A stretch of DNA of 64,000 bases, from positions 806,001-870,000 of the forward strand of contig CBDHCD010000003.1 in assembly GCA_965260995.1 (NCBI GenBank), written 5' to 3'. The notes below the pieces were generated by a model. That model saw only the letters and a program-made list of their open reading frames with translations. It was not told the origin of the DNA and ran no database searches. This DNA is from JBBROS01 sp965260995. GTDB lineage: Bacteria; Pseudomonadota; Alphaproteobacteria; Acetobacterales; Acetobacteraceae. This document shows positions 9,059 through 16,809 of this stretch, in pieces. The translations under genes and the position numbers were made by a program. Within the stretch, counting starts at the first letter, position 1; each line of letters starts with the position of its first letter.

Positions 9059-9865
9059 ATGCCAGATCAGGCGGACGTAGAGCAGGCGCTGGCGGGTTGG
9101 ATTGCCGGAGCGCTGTATCCGATGGGTTCTCATGAGGTCTCGGCGGTTGAGACGGTTTGCCGAGTTTATCGAGGGCTCCCGATCACCGCGAGCCTTGAAG
9201 CCGATCTGGTGTCAGGAATCGCGCACCTGACGGTGCAGCCGGTGCCGACGAGCTTTCGAGACACGACGCGTTACTCAACGGAGTGGCAAGGGTTTGCGCC
9301 GCCGTGCTCGCTGCTGACGGAGGTGGAGGGAAACCTAGTGCGGTTCACTGGCCAGGCCGGACCGGGGATCGTGGCGGGGGTCGCGGTTGACGGGCGAGCT
9401 TATGCTTGGCGCGTGCGGGACCGGTCAACGCCGGGCGTGGTCGCGGCGGTTCTGGCGGACCTCGTGCGGGCGGACCGGCCGACAGTGCTGAGCGGTGCGA
9501 GCCTGTCTTTCCCGGATGGCCGCGGCGTTAGAGGTCGGGCGGTGTCGGACGGGGAGGGCGGTCAGGAGTTGCGGCGGCAGCAAGGGCTGTTCCGGGTGAC
9601 ATTATGGTGTCCTACGCCGGAGGTGCGGGACCGGTTGACAGCGTTCGTGGACCTTTCATTGGCTGGTATGGCGTTCCTGGACGTTGGCGGTTGGGGTTGC
9701 AGGATACAGGCGGCGGGTGGGCAAAGCGGAGACGAGGGCGCGACGACGCGGGCCTGGCGACGGGAGTTGTTATATCGGATCGAGTATCCGACGGTGCTAA
9801 CGGAGAGCCTGCCGACCATGCTGTTCGGGTCGGGCAGCATCAACGGGGCGGCTTACATCGCGTAG
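9059..9865 (+). CDS. Uncharacterised phage tail-associated protein
   Basis: The 268-aa product lies between the connector genes and the tail sheath. The N-terminus (ADVEQALAGWIAGALYPMG) is a pattern I associate with tail terminator or tail completion proteins. A beta-rich middle (GNLVRFTGQAGPGIVAGVAV) and a C-terminal aromatic stretch (AWRRELLYRIEYPTVL) follow. A tail-length completion role would suit the position. The family is not certain. Confidence 0.5.
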   Translation: MPDQADVEQALAGWIAGALYPMGSHEVSAVETVCRVYRGLPITASLEADLVSGIAHLTVQPVPTSFRDTTRYSTEWQGFAPPCSLLTEVEGNLVRFTGQAGPGIVAGVAVDGRAYAWRVRDRSTPGVVAAVLADLVRADRPTVLSGASLSFPDGRGVRGRAVSDGEGGQELRRQQGLFRVTLWCPTPEVRDRLTAFVDLSLAGMAFLDVGGWGCRIQAAGGQSGDEGATTRAWRRELLYRIEYPTVLTESLPTMLFGSGSINGAAYIA

Positions 9866-9993
9866 AGCGGCTTGAAGCAGGCTTCGCTTAACTCCACGCG
9901 CTCATACAGCCGACTTGAACGGCTTGAGATCATCATTCGGTTTAACTGTCAGAATACTTGGTTGTCTGACTCCGGACATTGTTGGGGAGAAGC

Positions 9994-10134
9994 ATGCAGC
10001 ACTTAGTGGTGGTGCGGCCGTTCGGGCCGTGGCGGATCGGCGACGTGGTCACCGACGAGCAGACTATCGAACAGACTCTGGTTTCGGAACACGCGGACCA
10101 CGTCGTGCGGATCGCACCACCAGAGGAGGGCTGA
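9994..10134 (+). CDS. 46-aa protein preceding tail sheath
   Basis: This is a short frame with ATG at 9994, preceded by GGGGAGA. It encodes VVVRPFGPWRIGDVVTDEQT and an acidic end (APPEEG). Its stop ends two bases before the sheath start, and its last codons (GAGGAGGGC) carry the sheath ribosome site. Mu-like and P2-like tails often encode a small protein just upstream of the sheath (DUF2635 type). This frame could be the counterpart, although the sequence is shorter. The position and tight coupling make it a likely real gene. Confidence 0.6.
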   Translation: MQHLVVVRPFGPWRIGDVVTDEQTIEQTLVSEHADHVVRIAPPEEG

Positions 10135-10136
10135 CC

Positions 10137-11726
10137 ATGCCGATCGCGCAATCAGGCAACCTGAATACGACGGCGCTGGTGGTGCCGGATCTCTACGTGC
10201 AGGTCGTGCCGCCGCAGAACTTGGTGCTGAACGGGGTGCCGACGAACGTCATCGGCGTCGTCGGAACGGCGAGCTGGGGTCCGGTGAATCAGCCGGTGGT
10301 GGTGGGCACGATGGCGGACTACGCGCGGTCGTTCGGGTCGCTGCAGGCATCCAAGTTCGACATGGGCACGCAGGTCGCGACGGCGGTGCAGCAAGGCGCG
10401 CAAGCGTTCCGGTGCGTGCGGGTGACCGACGGGACTGATACGGCGGCCAGTTACGCGCTGTTCTACGCAAGTGGGGGTTACCCTGTTCTGGTGGCAGCCC
10501 GATACAGCGGGAGCATGGGCAACCAGATCGTGCTGCAGATCGCGCCCGGAAGCGCTGCCGGGACCTGGCGATTGACGGTCGGGTTGCCGGGGCAATTGGC
10601 GGAGAACTTCGACAACTTGGCTGCTCCAAGCGCGGCGGTGTTCTGGCAGAACCTCGTCAACGCGGTGAATCTGGGACAGGGGCCGTTGCGCGGCCCGAGC
10701 CAGTTGTGCGTGGCGAGCCTTGGCACCGCATTGGGAACTCCGCCCGGCCCGCTGGTGGCGCAGACGCTGCTGAGCGGGACGGATGGCGCTTTCGGCGTGC
10801 AAGCGGCGGCGCTCGTCGGGCAGGACGGATTGCCGCGGCGGGGCATGTATGCCCTGCGCGGCCAGGGATGCAGCCTGCTGGTGCTGGCCGACGTCGACGA
10901 TGCCGAGACTTGGGCAACGCAAGCCGAATTCGCGCAGCAGGAAGGAAGCTACGTCATCCTGGTCGGTCCGAGCGGCGACGGCATTCCAGCGGCGATCACG
11001 GCGAAGCAGGCGGCAGGCGTTGACAGCTACTCGGCCAAGCTGATGTTCGGCGACTGGGTCTATTGGTCGGACCCGGTCGCGGGAATTGTCAGGCTCGTGA
11101 GCCCGCAAGGGTTCGTGGCAGGGCGGCTGTCCAACCTCAGCCCGGAGCAGAGCAGCCTGAACAAGCCTTTGTATGGGGTGGTCGGGACGCAGCGCGCCGG
11201 GGCGCCGGGAAGTGGCGGGACGACGGCATACAGCACGGCGGAGCTGACGGCGCTGCTCGGGGCCGGGTTGGACGTGATCGCGAATCCACAGCCGGGCGGG
11301 GCGTTCTGGGGCGTGCGCGGCGGACACAACTCGAGTTCGAACGCGGGCACGGGTGGGGACAACTACACGCGCATGACCAACTTCATCGCGGCGACGCTGT
11401 CGGCCGGGATGGGACAGTATGTCGGGCAGGTCATCAACGCCGGATTGTTCCGACAAATCCGGAGCACGCAGTTGAGCTTCCTGCAGGCGTTGCTGGGACA
11501 AGGCATCCTAGGAAGCGCGGACGGCAGCTTGCCGTTCAGCGTGATCTGCGACCAGAGCAACAATCCTGCGTCGCGAACGAGCCTCGGCTACGTGCAATCG
11601 GATGCTCAGGTTCAGTACCAGGCCATCAACGAACGGTTCATCGTCAATCTCGAGGGGGGGCAGACGGTGCAGGTGACCCGGCAAACGTTGCCGTCCGGCC
11701 AGGTCGGCGTCAGCGCGGTCAACTAA
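10137..11726 (+). CDS. Contractile tail sheath protein
   Basis: This 529-aa protein forms the contracting outer tube of a myovirus-type tail. The start at 10137 is preceded by GAGGAGG. Sheath hallmarks are VPDLYVQVVPPQNLVLNGVP followed by TNVIGVVGTASWGPVNQPV near the N-terminus, a variable surface domain in the middle, and the conserved C-terminal domain with FIAATLSAGMGQYVGQVIN and YQAINERFIVNLEGGQTVQV. The C-terminal domain carries the interlocking strands used in contraction. The tube gene follows 12 bp later, as in P2 (FI-FII). Confidence 0.93.
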   Translation: MPIAQSGNLNTTALVVPDLYVQVVPPQNLVLNGVPTNVIGVVGTASWGPVNQPVVVGTMADYARSFGSLQASKFDMGTQVATAVQQGAQAFRCVRVTDGTDTAASYALFYASGGYPVLVAARYSGSMGNQIVLQIAPGSAAGTWRLTVGLPGQLAENFDNLAAPSAAVFWQNLVNAVNLGQGPLRGPSQLCVASLGTALGTPPGPLVAQTLLSGTDGAFGVQAAALVGQDGLPRRGMYALRGQGCSLLVLADVDDAETWATQAEFAQQEGSYVILVGPSGDGIPAAITAKQAAGVDSYSAKLMFGDWVYWSDPVAGIVRLVSPQGFVAGRLSNLSPEQSSLNKPLYGVVGTQRAGAPGSGGTTAYSTAELTALLGAGLDVIANPQPGGAFWGVRGGHNSSSNAGTGGDNYTRMTNFIAATLSAGMGQYVGQVINAGLFRQIRSTQLSFLQALLGQGILGSADGSLPFSVICDQSNNPASRTSLGYVQSDAQVQYQAINERFIVNLEGGQTVQVTRQTLPSGQVGVSAVN

Positions 11727-11738
11727 GGAGGGGTCGGG

Positions 11739-12188
11739 ATGCCTGCAAACACGTTTTCGACGGGGCGGGATTGCCAACTGGTGGTGATCGGGCCGGCCGG
11801 GCCGGCGGGACAGGCGGGGAACCGCGTGGACCTGACGCATGTGACGGGGTTCGAGAGCCGGCAAAGGACGCACGCGATCCGGATCGATCGGATGGACGGC
11901 GTGCACATGGCAGCCGAACTGCCGAAGGGTTGGGAAGGTCATTTCGAACTTGAGCGGGGCAGTCCGGCGGCGGACGATTTCATCGCCGGGCTCGAGCAAG
12001 CTTGGCATGCTCAGGGGCAACTGTTGGGAGGGACGCTCTACCAATACGTGTCGGAAACGGACGGGAGCGTCAGCACCTATCAGTATGAAGGGACGGTGTT
12101 CCGGATGGCAAGCTCGGGACAGTGGAAGGGGGACGCGGCGGTGAAGCAGCGGCTCGACTTCTTCGCCAGCCGGCGGAAGCGGATCTGA
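11739..12188 (+). CDS. Tail tube protein
   Basis: This 149-aa protein would stack as hexamers to make the inner tail tube. It has the short beta-barrel build of the family. VDLTHVTGFESRQRTHAIRI is followed by the conserved loop RMDGVHMAAELPKGWEGHFE and a C-terminal LFRM-like strand (YEGTVFRMASSGQWKGDAAV). The stop overlaps the next start (TGATG). Position after the sheath is diagnostic. Confidence 0.88.
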   Translation: MPANTFSTGRDCQLVVIGPAGPAGQAGNRVDLTHVTGFESRQRTHAIRIDRMDGVHMAAELPKGWEGHFELERGSPAADDFIAGLEQAWHAQGQLLGGTLYQYVSETDGSVSTYQYEGTVFRMASSGQWKGDAAVKQRLDFFASRRKRI

Positions 12189-12553
12189 TGGCGGCAGGGC
12201 CTGTCGCACCAGGGGTAGGCAGCCCCTCGGCGCGGATCGTGTCCGATGCGGCGCGGACGTTCAACGTCAAGGACGGGTTGGGGCGGTCGTTGGAGGTGCG
12301 GCTCCCGGGGGCCCTGGACCGATTGCGGCTGTTCAAAGCCGTGGGACCCGGGTTGGCGCAGAACGACCGTTACATCGGCTACGCGATGCTGGCGATGTGC
12401 GTGGCAGAGATCGACGGAGTTCCAGTGCCGCAGCCGACCAACGAAGGGCAGCTCGAGGCGCTAGTGCAGCGGTTGGGCGACGCGGGGATGGTGGCGATCG
12501 GGCAGGAGCTGGCCGACGCCGCCCAGGGAAATCGCGTAGCGCGGCCGGATTAA
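12188..12553 (+). CDS. Tail assembly chaperone, upstream product (E-like)
   Basis: This 121-aa protein starts in the tube stop codon. It contains RLPGALDRLRLFKAVGPGLA followed by YIGYAMLAMCVAEIDGVPVP, the pattern of tail assembly chaperones that keep the tape measure soluble. Codon 114 onward sits on a heptamer GGGAAAT, and a 17-bp hairpin follows, so part of the ribosomes should move to the -1 frame. The zero-frame stop TAA lies at the tip of that hairpin. P2 E/E+E' is the model for this arrangement. Confidence 0.82.
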   Translation: MAAGPVAPGVGSPSARIVSDAARTFNVKDGLGRSLEVRLPGALDRLRLFKAVGPGLAQNDRYIGYAMLAMCVAEIDGVPVPQPTNEGQLEALVQRLGDAGMVAIGQELADAAQGNRVARPD

Positions 12554-12744
12554 GCAATCCGGCCGCGCTACGGGCTTACACGCAGACGGCCGAGCTGAGA
12601 GATAGTTTGTTCTTGGTACGCAACGGCGTGCCATTCGACGTGGCTTTCAGTTTGGATGCGGCGGAGCGGCGGGCCTGGGTCATCGTAATGGGTGAGCTGG
12701 CCGGGCTGGCATGGGATCATGGTGCAGGATGCTGGAGTTCGTGA
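12188..12744 (+). CDS. Tail assembly chaperone frameshift fusion (E+E'-like)
   Basis: With a -1 shift at 12526-12532 translation continues to 12744 and gives a 185-aa fusion. The added 70 residues begin SRSAAGLSNPAALRAYTQTA and contain LVRNGVPFDVAFSLDAAERR and WVIVMGELAGLAWD. The FDVAFSL...ERRAW...GE pattern recurs downstream of chaperones in related alphaproteobacterial phages. The extension has no plausible start of its own. Its stop overlaps the start of the next gene (TGATG). A shift is predicted, not shown. Confidence 0.72.
12526..12572 (+). promoter_or_regulatory. Programmed -1 frameshift signal: slippery heptamer plus stem-loop
   Basis: GGGAAAT at 12526-12532 is read G GGA AAT in the chaperone frame, a perfect X XXY YYZ slippery site. 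It is followed 2 nt later by a perfect 17-bp inverted repeat (arms 12535-12551 and 12556-12572, loop AAGC). There is no T-run after the hairpin, so it is not an intrinsic terminator. The spacer is shorter than the usual 5-9 nt unless the base of the stem opens. Confidence 0.78.
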
Positions 12745-12938
12745 TGGCAGAGCTTGGGATGATCTTCGGCATGGACAGCCTCACGGTGCCATTCACGATC
12801 GAGGGCGGACATCCTCGAATGGTCGTGGCGCAGATGTCGCGGTTGAGCGATCCGAGCCGTGGGGGCGTGACGTCTCAGACTGGCGAGGAGGTCGCAAGCG
12901 AGCGGGCTGGTTCAGGGGAGGCGATCCCGTTCGGTTGA
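12744..12938 (+). CDS. 64-aa tail protein between chaperone and tape measure
   Basis: The ATG overlaps the stop of the chaperone fusion (TGATG). The product starts MAELGMIFGMDSLTVPFTIE and ends in a Ser/Gly/Glu-rich tail. Small proteins at this place are common in contractile tails, but I do not recognise this one. The overlap argues that it is translated, and that the -1 frame upstream is used. Confidence 0.55.
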   Translation: MAELGMIFGMDSLTVPFTIEGGHPRMVVAQMSRLSDPSRGGVTSQTGEEVASERAGSGEAIPFG

Positions 12939-13051
12939 ATGATGCTCTGGACGGCTGAGTCGGGGCCGAGAGCGATCTCATCCGTCACCGAGACGGTCGG
13001 GAGAGCTGAAAAAATTCCTTTCCTGTTGCTTGCAGCTTCGTGGGTGGGCTC

Positions 13052-14086
13052 GTGATCGACGCTTATGAAATCGGCATCGAGTTGGCGTTGCAGGATGGCG
13101 TGAGCGCCGGGTTGCAGGTGGTGACGCGAGAATTGGCTGCGATCGACGCAGCGGTGGCGGCCAGCAACGCGGGACTCGTCGCGTTGACCCGGACGGCGGC
13201 CGCGGCGGCGGCGGCAAGCGGCGGGGCCGTGGCGAGAGCAGCCAAGCCTATTGAAACAAAGCCAGTGATCAGCGTGGGTGAACGCTCGGGGGCAGGCGAG
13301 GCGACGGCACCCCTGACGACAACGGTCGCTGACACCGCCGACGAAATGGGCCTTGCAACGCCAGCTGCAGCCCCGGTTGTTGAGACGAGTGGAGAGACGG
13401 GGGGACGATCCGGGGATGCGCCGGTCGAGCAGGTACAATTGGCGAAATCAGGGCCGCCTGAGCCAGAAATCGCCGGGACGCCGACATTTTCCGAAACGAT
13501 GGAGGCAGCCGCACCTGCGCAAGGGCTGCCCCCACGAGCTGATCAGGCACCGGTCGTCACAGTCAATCGCCTGGAAGCCGCAGCGTCGGGGCGGCTCGAT
13601 CAAGCCGAGCCGGGCACTGCACCGACCATCGCAGCAACTCAGGCTGAGCGGTCATCGGACGCCGTCGCGAGCGTCGCACCGCAACGGGAGCGTCTGTCTG
13701 CGGCACGCGCCACCGCGCCGGTCGCGGCCGAGCGGGTCCGCGCCGATGTCGGACGGTTCAGGTCCGATAAGGAGGCGGTTGCCCCGGCCGAGCCGAAGTT
13801 GCGGTTTGCGGGAGCAGACGAGCGGCCTCCACCATCGGCTGTCGCCGCAGTGCCGCAGGCTCCCACCGCGCCGATGGCTGGATTGTTCGCGGAGCGTGCA
13901 GCGGCCCCTCAGCCGGAGAGCGAGGGGCGAGGTGAGAGCGGCGGCGGGACGATCGTCCTGGACGGGCGCGTGGTTGGGCAATGGCTGAGCGAGCGGATGG
14001 CGCGGGACGCGGCGCGACCAGGCGCCGGGACGACTTTCTTCGATCCGAGGCAAGCGCCGGCGTGGACGCCTTCGGGGGTGCTTTGA
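13052..14086 (+). CDS. Short tape measure protein
   Basis: The gene lies where the tape measure belongs, between the chaperone and the U/X/D genes. It begins YEIGIELALQDGVSAGLQVV followed by TRELAAIDAAVAASNAGLVA, a start typical of tape measure proteins in Acetobacteraceae prophages. The rest is Ala/Pro/Glu-rich and low in complexity, ending GTTFFDPRQAPAWTPSGVL. At 344 aa it is much shorter than most contractile-tail tape measures and shows no long hydrophobic segment. I used the GTG at 13052; GTG at 13040 is also possible. The tail it sets should be short. Confidence 0.62.
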   Translation: MIDAYEIGIELALQDGVSAGLQVVTRELAAIDAAVAASNAGLVALTRTAAAAAAASGGAVARAAKPIETKPVISVGERSGAGEATAPLTTTVADTADEMGLATPAAAPVVETSGETGGRSGDAPVEQVQLAKSGPPEPEIAGTPTFSETMEAAAPAQGLPPRADQAPVVTVNRLEAAASGRLDQAEPGTAPTIAATQAERSSDAVASVAPQRERLSAARATAPVAAERVRADVGRFRSDKEAVAPAEPKLRFAGADERPPPSAVAAVPQAPTAPMAGLFAERAAAPQPESEGRGESGGGTIVLDGRVVGQWLSERMARDAARPGAGTTFFDPRQAPAWTPSGVL

Positions 14087-14649
14087 TGGCAGGTGGCCTG
14101 GCACTGGGACCTGTGGTGTTCCAGGAGTTCGAGGTTCCGGAGCGCATCCGGTTCGGAGGGCGGCAGCGGCTGGCGGTGCACCTGCTGCCCGGTGGCGGGC
14201 GCATCGTGGACGCGATGGGAGCTGACGAGGCGCCCGTGAGCTGGGCCGGCGTATTTTCAGGGCCGGGAGCAGCGGAACGGGTCCGGGCATTGGAGCGGTT
14301 GCGGCGCGACGGAGCGGTGTTGCCGCTGTCGTGGGAGGGCTGGCGATATAGCGTGATCATCGAATCGTTCGAGGCCGAGGCGGCTCATCCGGCGTGGATC
14401 CCTTATCGGCTGAGCGCTTGCGTCGTGGCTAGCGGGGATCTGTTCGAGGCTGAACCAGTTCTCGCGACTGCGACGCTGGCGCAGGCGGTGGCGCTCGGAG
14501 CCGGGCCGGGGTTGGTCGAGGCCATCGATCAAGCGACGGTGCTGCTCGGGTCAGATGACGTTGGCACGGCGATGAGTGCGGCTGGGTCATTGGCTCGTCT
14601 GGTCGCGGCGCGGGCGTTTGCCGCCGCGGCAGTCGGAGCAATCCTATGA
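14086..14649 (+). CDS. Tail protein U-like (P2 gpU)
   Basis: This 187-aa protein has an ATG overlapping the tape measure stop. The order tape measure, this gene, X, D matches P2-type tails, where gpU caps the tail tube. The layout LGPVVFQEFEVPERIRFGG, then RIVDAMGADEAPVSWAGVF and LSWEGWRYSVIIESFEAEAA, then IPYRLSACVV follows the gpU pattern. There is an Ala-rich C-terminal extension. The assignment is by order and pattern. Confidence 0.62.
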   Translation: MAGGLALGPVVFQEFEVPERIRFGGRQRLAVHLLPGGGRIVDAMGADEAPVSWAGVFSGPGAAERVRALERLRRDGAVLPLSWEGWRYSVIIESFEAEAAHPAWIPYRLSACVVASGDLFEAEPVLATATLAQAVALGAGPGLVEAIDQATVLLGSDDVGTAMSAAGSLARLVAARAFAAAAVGAIL

Positions 14650-14828
14650 ATTACGTGACAGTTGCAGGAGGCGACTTGTTCCGTTTAGCGCTCGTTCATC
14701 TCGGCGACGCGACGCAATGGAGCCGGATCGCGGCGTTAAACGGGCTGAACGACCCTATCCTTGAGGGACTCATGACATTGGCTTTGCCGGCGGTGGATGC
14801 CTCGGCTGGAGGTGGGCTTGCGCGGTAG
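14646..14828 (+). CDS. Tail protein X / LysM-like
   Basis: This is a 60-aa protein overlapping its neighbour (ATGA). It has the fold signature of gpX/LysM: YVTVAGGDLFRLALVHLGDA, then TQWSRIAALNGLNDPI and LALPAV. gpX proteins sit at the baseplate hub and may touch peptidoglycan. Length and position between U and D agree with P2-like tails. Confidence 0.82.
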   Translation: MNYVTVAGGDLFRLALVHLGDATQWSRIAALNGLNDPILEGLMTLALPAVDASAGGGLAR

Positions 14829-15807
14829 AGCCCGAACGCCTCGGCTACAGTTGCTGGCAGATGGCATTCCACTTCCAGGGGTGTTGTCCGCTGATGTGTC
14901 GTCGAACAATCACCTGGCAGCGGACCGGTTCCACGTGAGGCTGGCAGCCGGAGGAGGCAGCCTGAGCCTAGTTGATGCACCCGGGGTGAGGCTAAATGTT
15001 CAAGTCGGGCTAGATGGAGGCTGGACAAGCCTGATTGAGGGTGAGGCCGATACAGTGGGGTTTGACCCCGTACGGGGCGTCGTGGACGTGGAGGGGCGGG
15101 ACCTCTCGGCGTTGCTGATCGACAGCCGGGTGAATGAGACATTCGCCAACCAGACGTCGGGCGAGATCGCTGCGATGTTGGCGTTGCGACACGGGATCGG
15201 GGTGTCAGCCGATGCGACGGCGACGCTGGTTGGGCGATATTACCGTTCGGAACATGACCGACTGACGATGGGACAGTTCGCGCGGGCGATGTCGGAATGG
15301 GATCTGCTGGCCTATCTAGCAGGGCGCGAACGGTTCGATCTGTTCATGGACGGTGATGTGCTGCGGTTCGGCGCCGGGTTGGTGACAGCACCAGTGGTAG
15401 TGACGACCGCGGATTGCCTCAGCCTGCACATGGACCACCGATTGAGCATGCAGCGGGCGATCGAGGTCACGGTACGGAGCTGGGACCAGCGAAGCGGTGA
15501 GGTGGTGATGCAGGCCGCGCGGGGCGGTGGCGGAGGGCGGCCTTGGCGCCACGGGATCGTACGGCCGAACCTGCCGCCGGACGAGGCACAACGCCTGGCA
15601 GAGCGGACGCTCGCGGACTTAGTGCGGCATGAGCGGACCGTTCGGCTGACAATGCCGGGTGAGTTGTCAATCACGCCGCGCACAACCGTGGTGGTCGAGG
15701 CGACCGGCACGGCATGGGATCAGGTGTATGCGGTGGCCGAGGTCAGCCGGCAGATTGATGTGCGGCATGGCTTTATACAGCGGGTGTCGTTGCAGGGGGC
15801 TGGGTGA
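14797..15807 (+). CDS. Baseplate hub protein D (late control D family)
   Basis: This 336-aa protein is the gpD/gp27-like hub that joins tube to spike. Features are LQLLADGIPLPGVLSADVSS, the beta-rich GEADTVGFDPVRGVVDVEG and RDLSALLIDSRVNETFANQT. SEWDLLAYLAGRERFDLFMD is a classic gpD/VgrG segment, and RTLADLVRHERTVRLTMPG lies near the end. The start overlaps gpX by 32 bp; a GTG at 14812 is an alternative. The stop overlaps the spike start (TGATG). Confidence 0.85.
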   Translation: MPRLEVGLRGRARTPRLQLLADGIPLPGVLSADVSSNNHLAADRFHVRLAAGGGSLSLVDAPGVRLNVQVGLDGGWTSLIEGEADTVGFDPVRGVVDVEGRDLSALLIDSRVNETFANQTSGEIAAMLALRHGIGVSADATATLVGRYYRSEHDRLTMGQFARAMSEWDLLAYLAGRERFDLFMDGDVLRFGAGLVTAPVVVTTADCLSLHMDHRLSMQRAIEVTVRSWDQRSGEVVMQAARGGGGGRPWRHGIVRPNLPPDEAQRLAERTLADLVRHERTVRLTMPGELSITPRTTVVVEATGTAWDQVYAVAEVSRQIDVRHGFIQRVSLQGAG

Positions 15808-16322
15808 TGGACCAGTTGTTGAACGCCTTGAAGGCTCATAGCGGAGCGCAAGACGCGACAGCCGGGCAACCGCGGTTCGGAGTGGTGTCATCGGTCGATC
15901 CGAAGACGGGAACGGCGCGGGTGCAGCTCCAACCCGAAGACGTGTTGACAGGATGGCTGCCGATTCTAAGCCCTTGGGTCGGCGCAGGGTGGGGCATGAG
16001 CTGTCCGCCGGCACCGGGAGATCAGGTGCTGGTGCTGCCGCAGGAGGGCGATGCGGAGCACGGGATGATCGTGGCGCGCGCTTGGAGTCAAAACGCGGCG
16101 ATGCCGCAGACGCCGGTGGGCGAGCTATGGCTCACGCATCGAAGCGGCAGCTTCATTCGGCTGCTGAATGACGGGACAGTGGCAGTGCGCGGCGATCTAC
16201 ATGTCGAGGGCGACGTTTACGACCGGCACGGATCCTTGGCGCAGTTCCGGGAGCATTATAACCAGCATCGTCACTTGGACTCTAGAGGTGCTACAACTTC
16301 ACCATCGACGATTACAGACTAA
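15807..16322 (+). CDS. Baseplate spike protein V
   Basis: This 171-aa spike has the gpV OB-fold: FGVVSSVDPKTGTARVQLQP, then LPILSPWVGAGWGMSCPPAP and GDQVLVLPQEGDAEHGMIVA. The C-terminus forms a beta-helix tip and ends HYNQHRHLDSRGATTSPST. The HxxHRH cluster fits the metal-binding tip seen in P2 gpV. The spike pierces the outer membrane on contraction. An AT-rich gap of 103 bp follows. Confidence 0.88.
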   Translation: MDQLLNALKAHSGAQDATAGQPRFGVVSSVDPKTGTARVQLQPEDVLTGWLPILSPWVGAGWGMSCPPAPGDQVLVLPQEGDAEHGMIVARAWSQNAAMPQTPVGELWLTHRSGSFIRLLNDGTVAVRGDLHVEGDVYDRHGSLAQFREHYNQHRHLDSRGATTSPSTITD

Positions 16323-16425
16323 GTTTTTATATCGTGATGTTTTACTGTAAAAACACAAATAGAATAAACATTTAAACCGGGAATGCTCTGTTTGACTGAG
16401 TACGGTCAAGCGGGCTCTGTCAAAG

Positions 16426-16806
16426 ATGGGAATGATGATGTCCGATCTGCATGCTGGCTGGTATGGGGACCTCGCCTCTTCTGAGACGGGGGACCTCGCC
16501 ACATCTGGGCGCCCAACGTTGGGTACGGAGCGGGTGCTGCGGCGCTTGCTGACAAATCCCGGCGCTTGCTTGTGGCACCCGGATTACGGGGCGGGGCTGG
16601 CCCGATTCGTGGGTCAGCCAGTGGACGTGGCGGGAATCCAAGCGCTGATCCGGGCGCAGATGAGGTTGGAGCCAGCTGTCGCCCAGGAGCCGGAACCGCT
16701 CGTAACAGTGCAGTCAGATCCTGGCGGCAGCTTGTTCGTGCAAATCCGTTACGCGGACGCCGATACGGCCGAGTCACGCACGCTCAACATAAAATTGCCG
16801 AGGTAG
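16426..16806 (+). CDS. Baseplate wedge protein W (GPW/gp25)
   Basis: This 126-aa protein belongs to the gp25 family that links sheath to baseplate. The family core is present: RVLRRLLTNPGACLWHPDYG, GLARFVG, then IQALIRAQMRLEP and LFVQIRYADADTAESRTLNI. The N-terminus is uncertain because four in-frame ATGs occur between 16426 and 16438; 16438 would have GGGA closest to it. It starts the wedge group W-J-I. Confidence 0.88.
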   Translation: MGMMMSDLHAGWYGDLASSETGDLATSGRPTLGTERVLRRLLTNPGACLWHPDYGAGLARFVGQPVDVAGIQALIRAQMRLEPAVAQEPEPLVTVQSDPGGSLFVQIRYADADTAESRTLNIKLPR

Positions 16807-16809
16807 CGC

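Noticed and set aside
9915..10136. Extended N-terminus of the tail sheath
   Set aside because: The extra 74 residues are not sheath-like, overlap the 46-aa gene, and a strong ribosome site precedes ATG 10137.
12535..12572. 17-bp hairpin as a transcription terminator
   Set aside because: No T-run follows and it lies inside the chaperone coding region in the phase expected for a frameshift signal.
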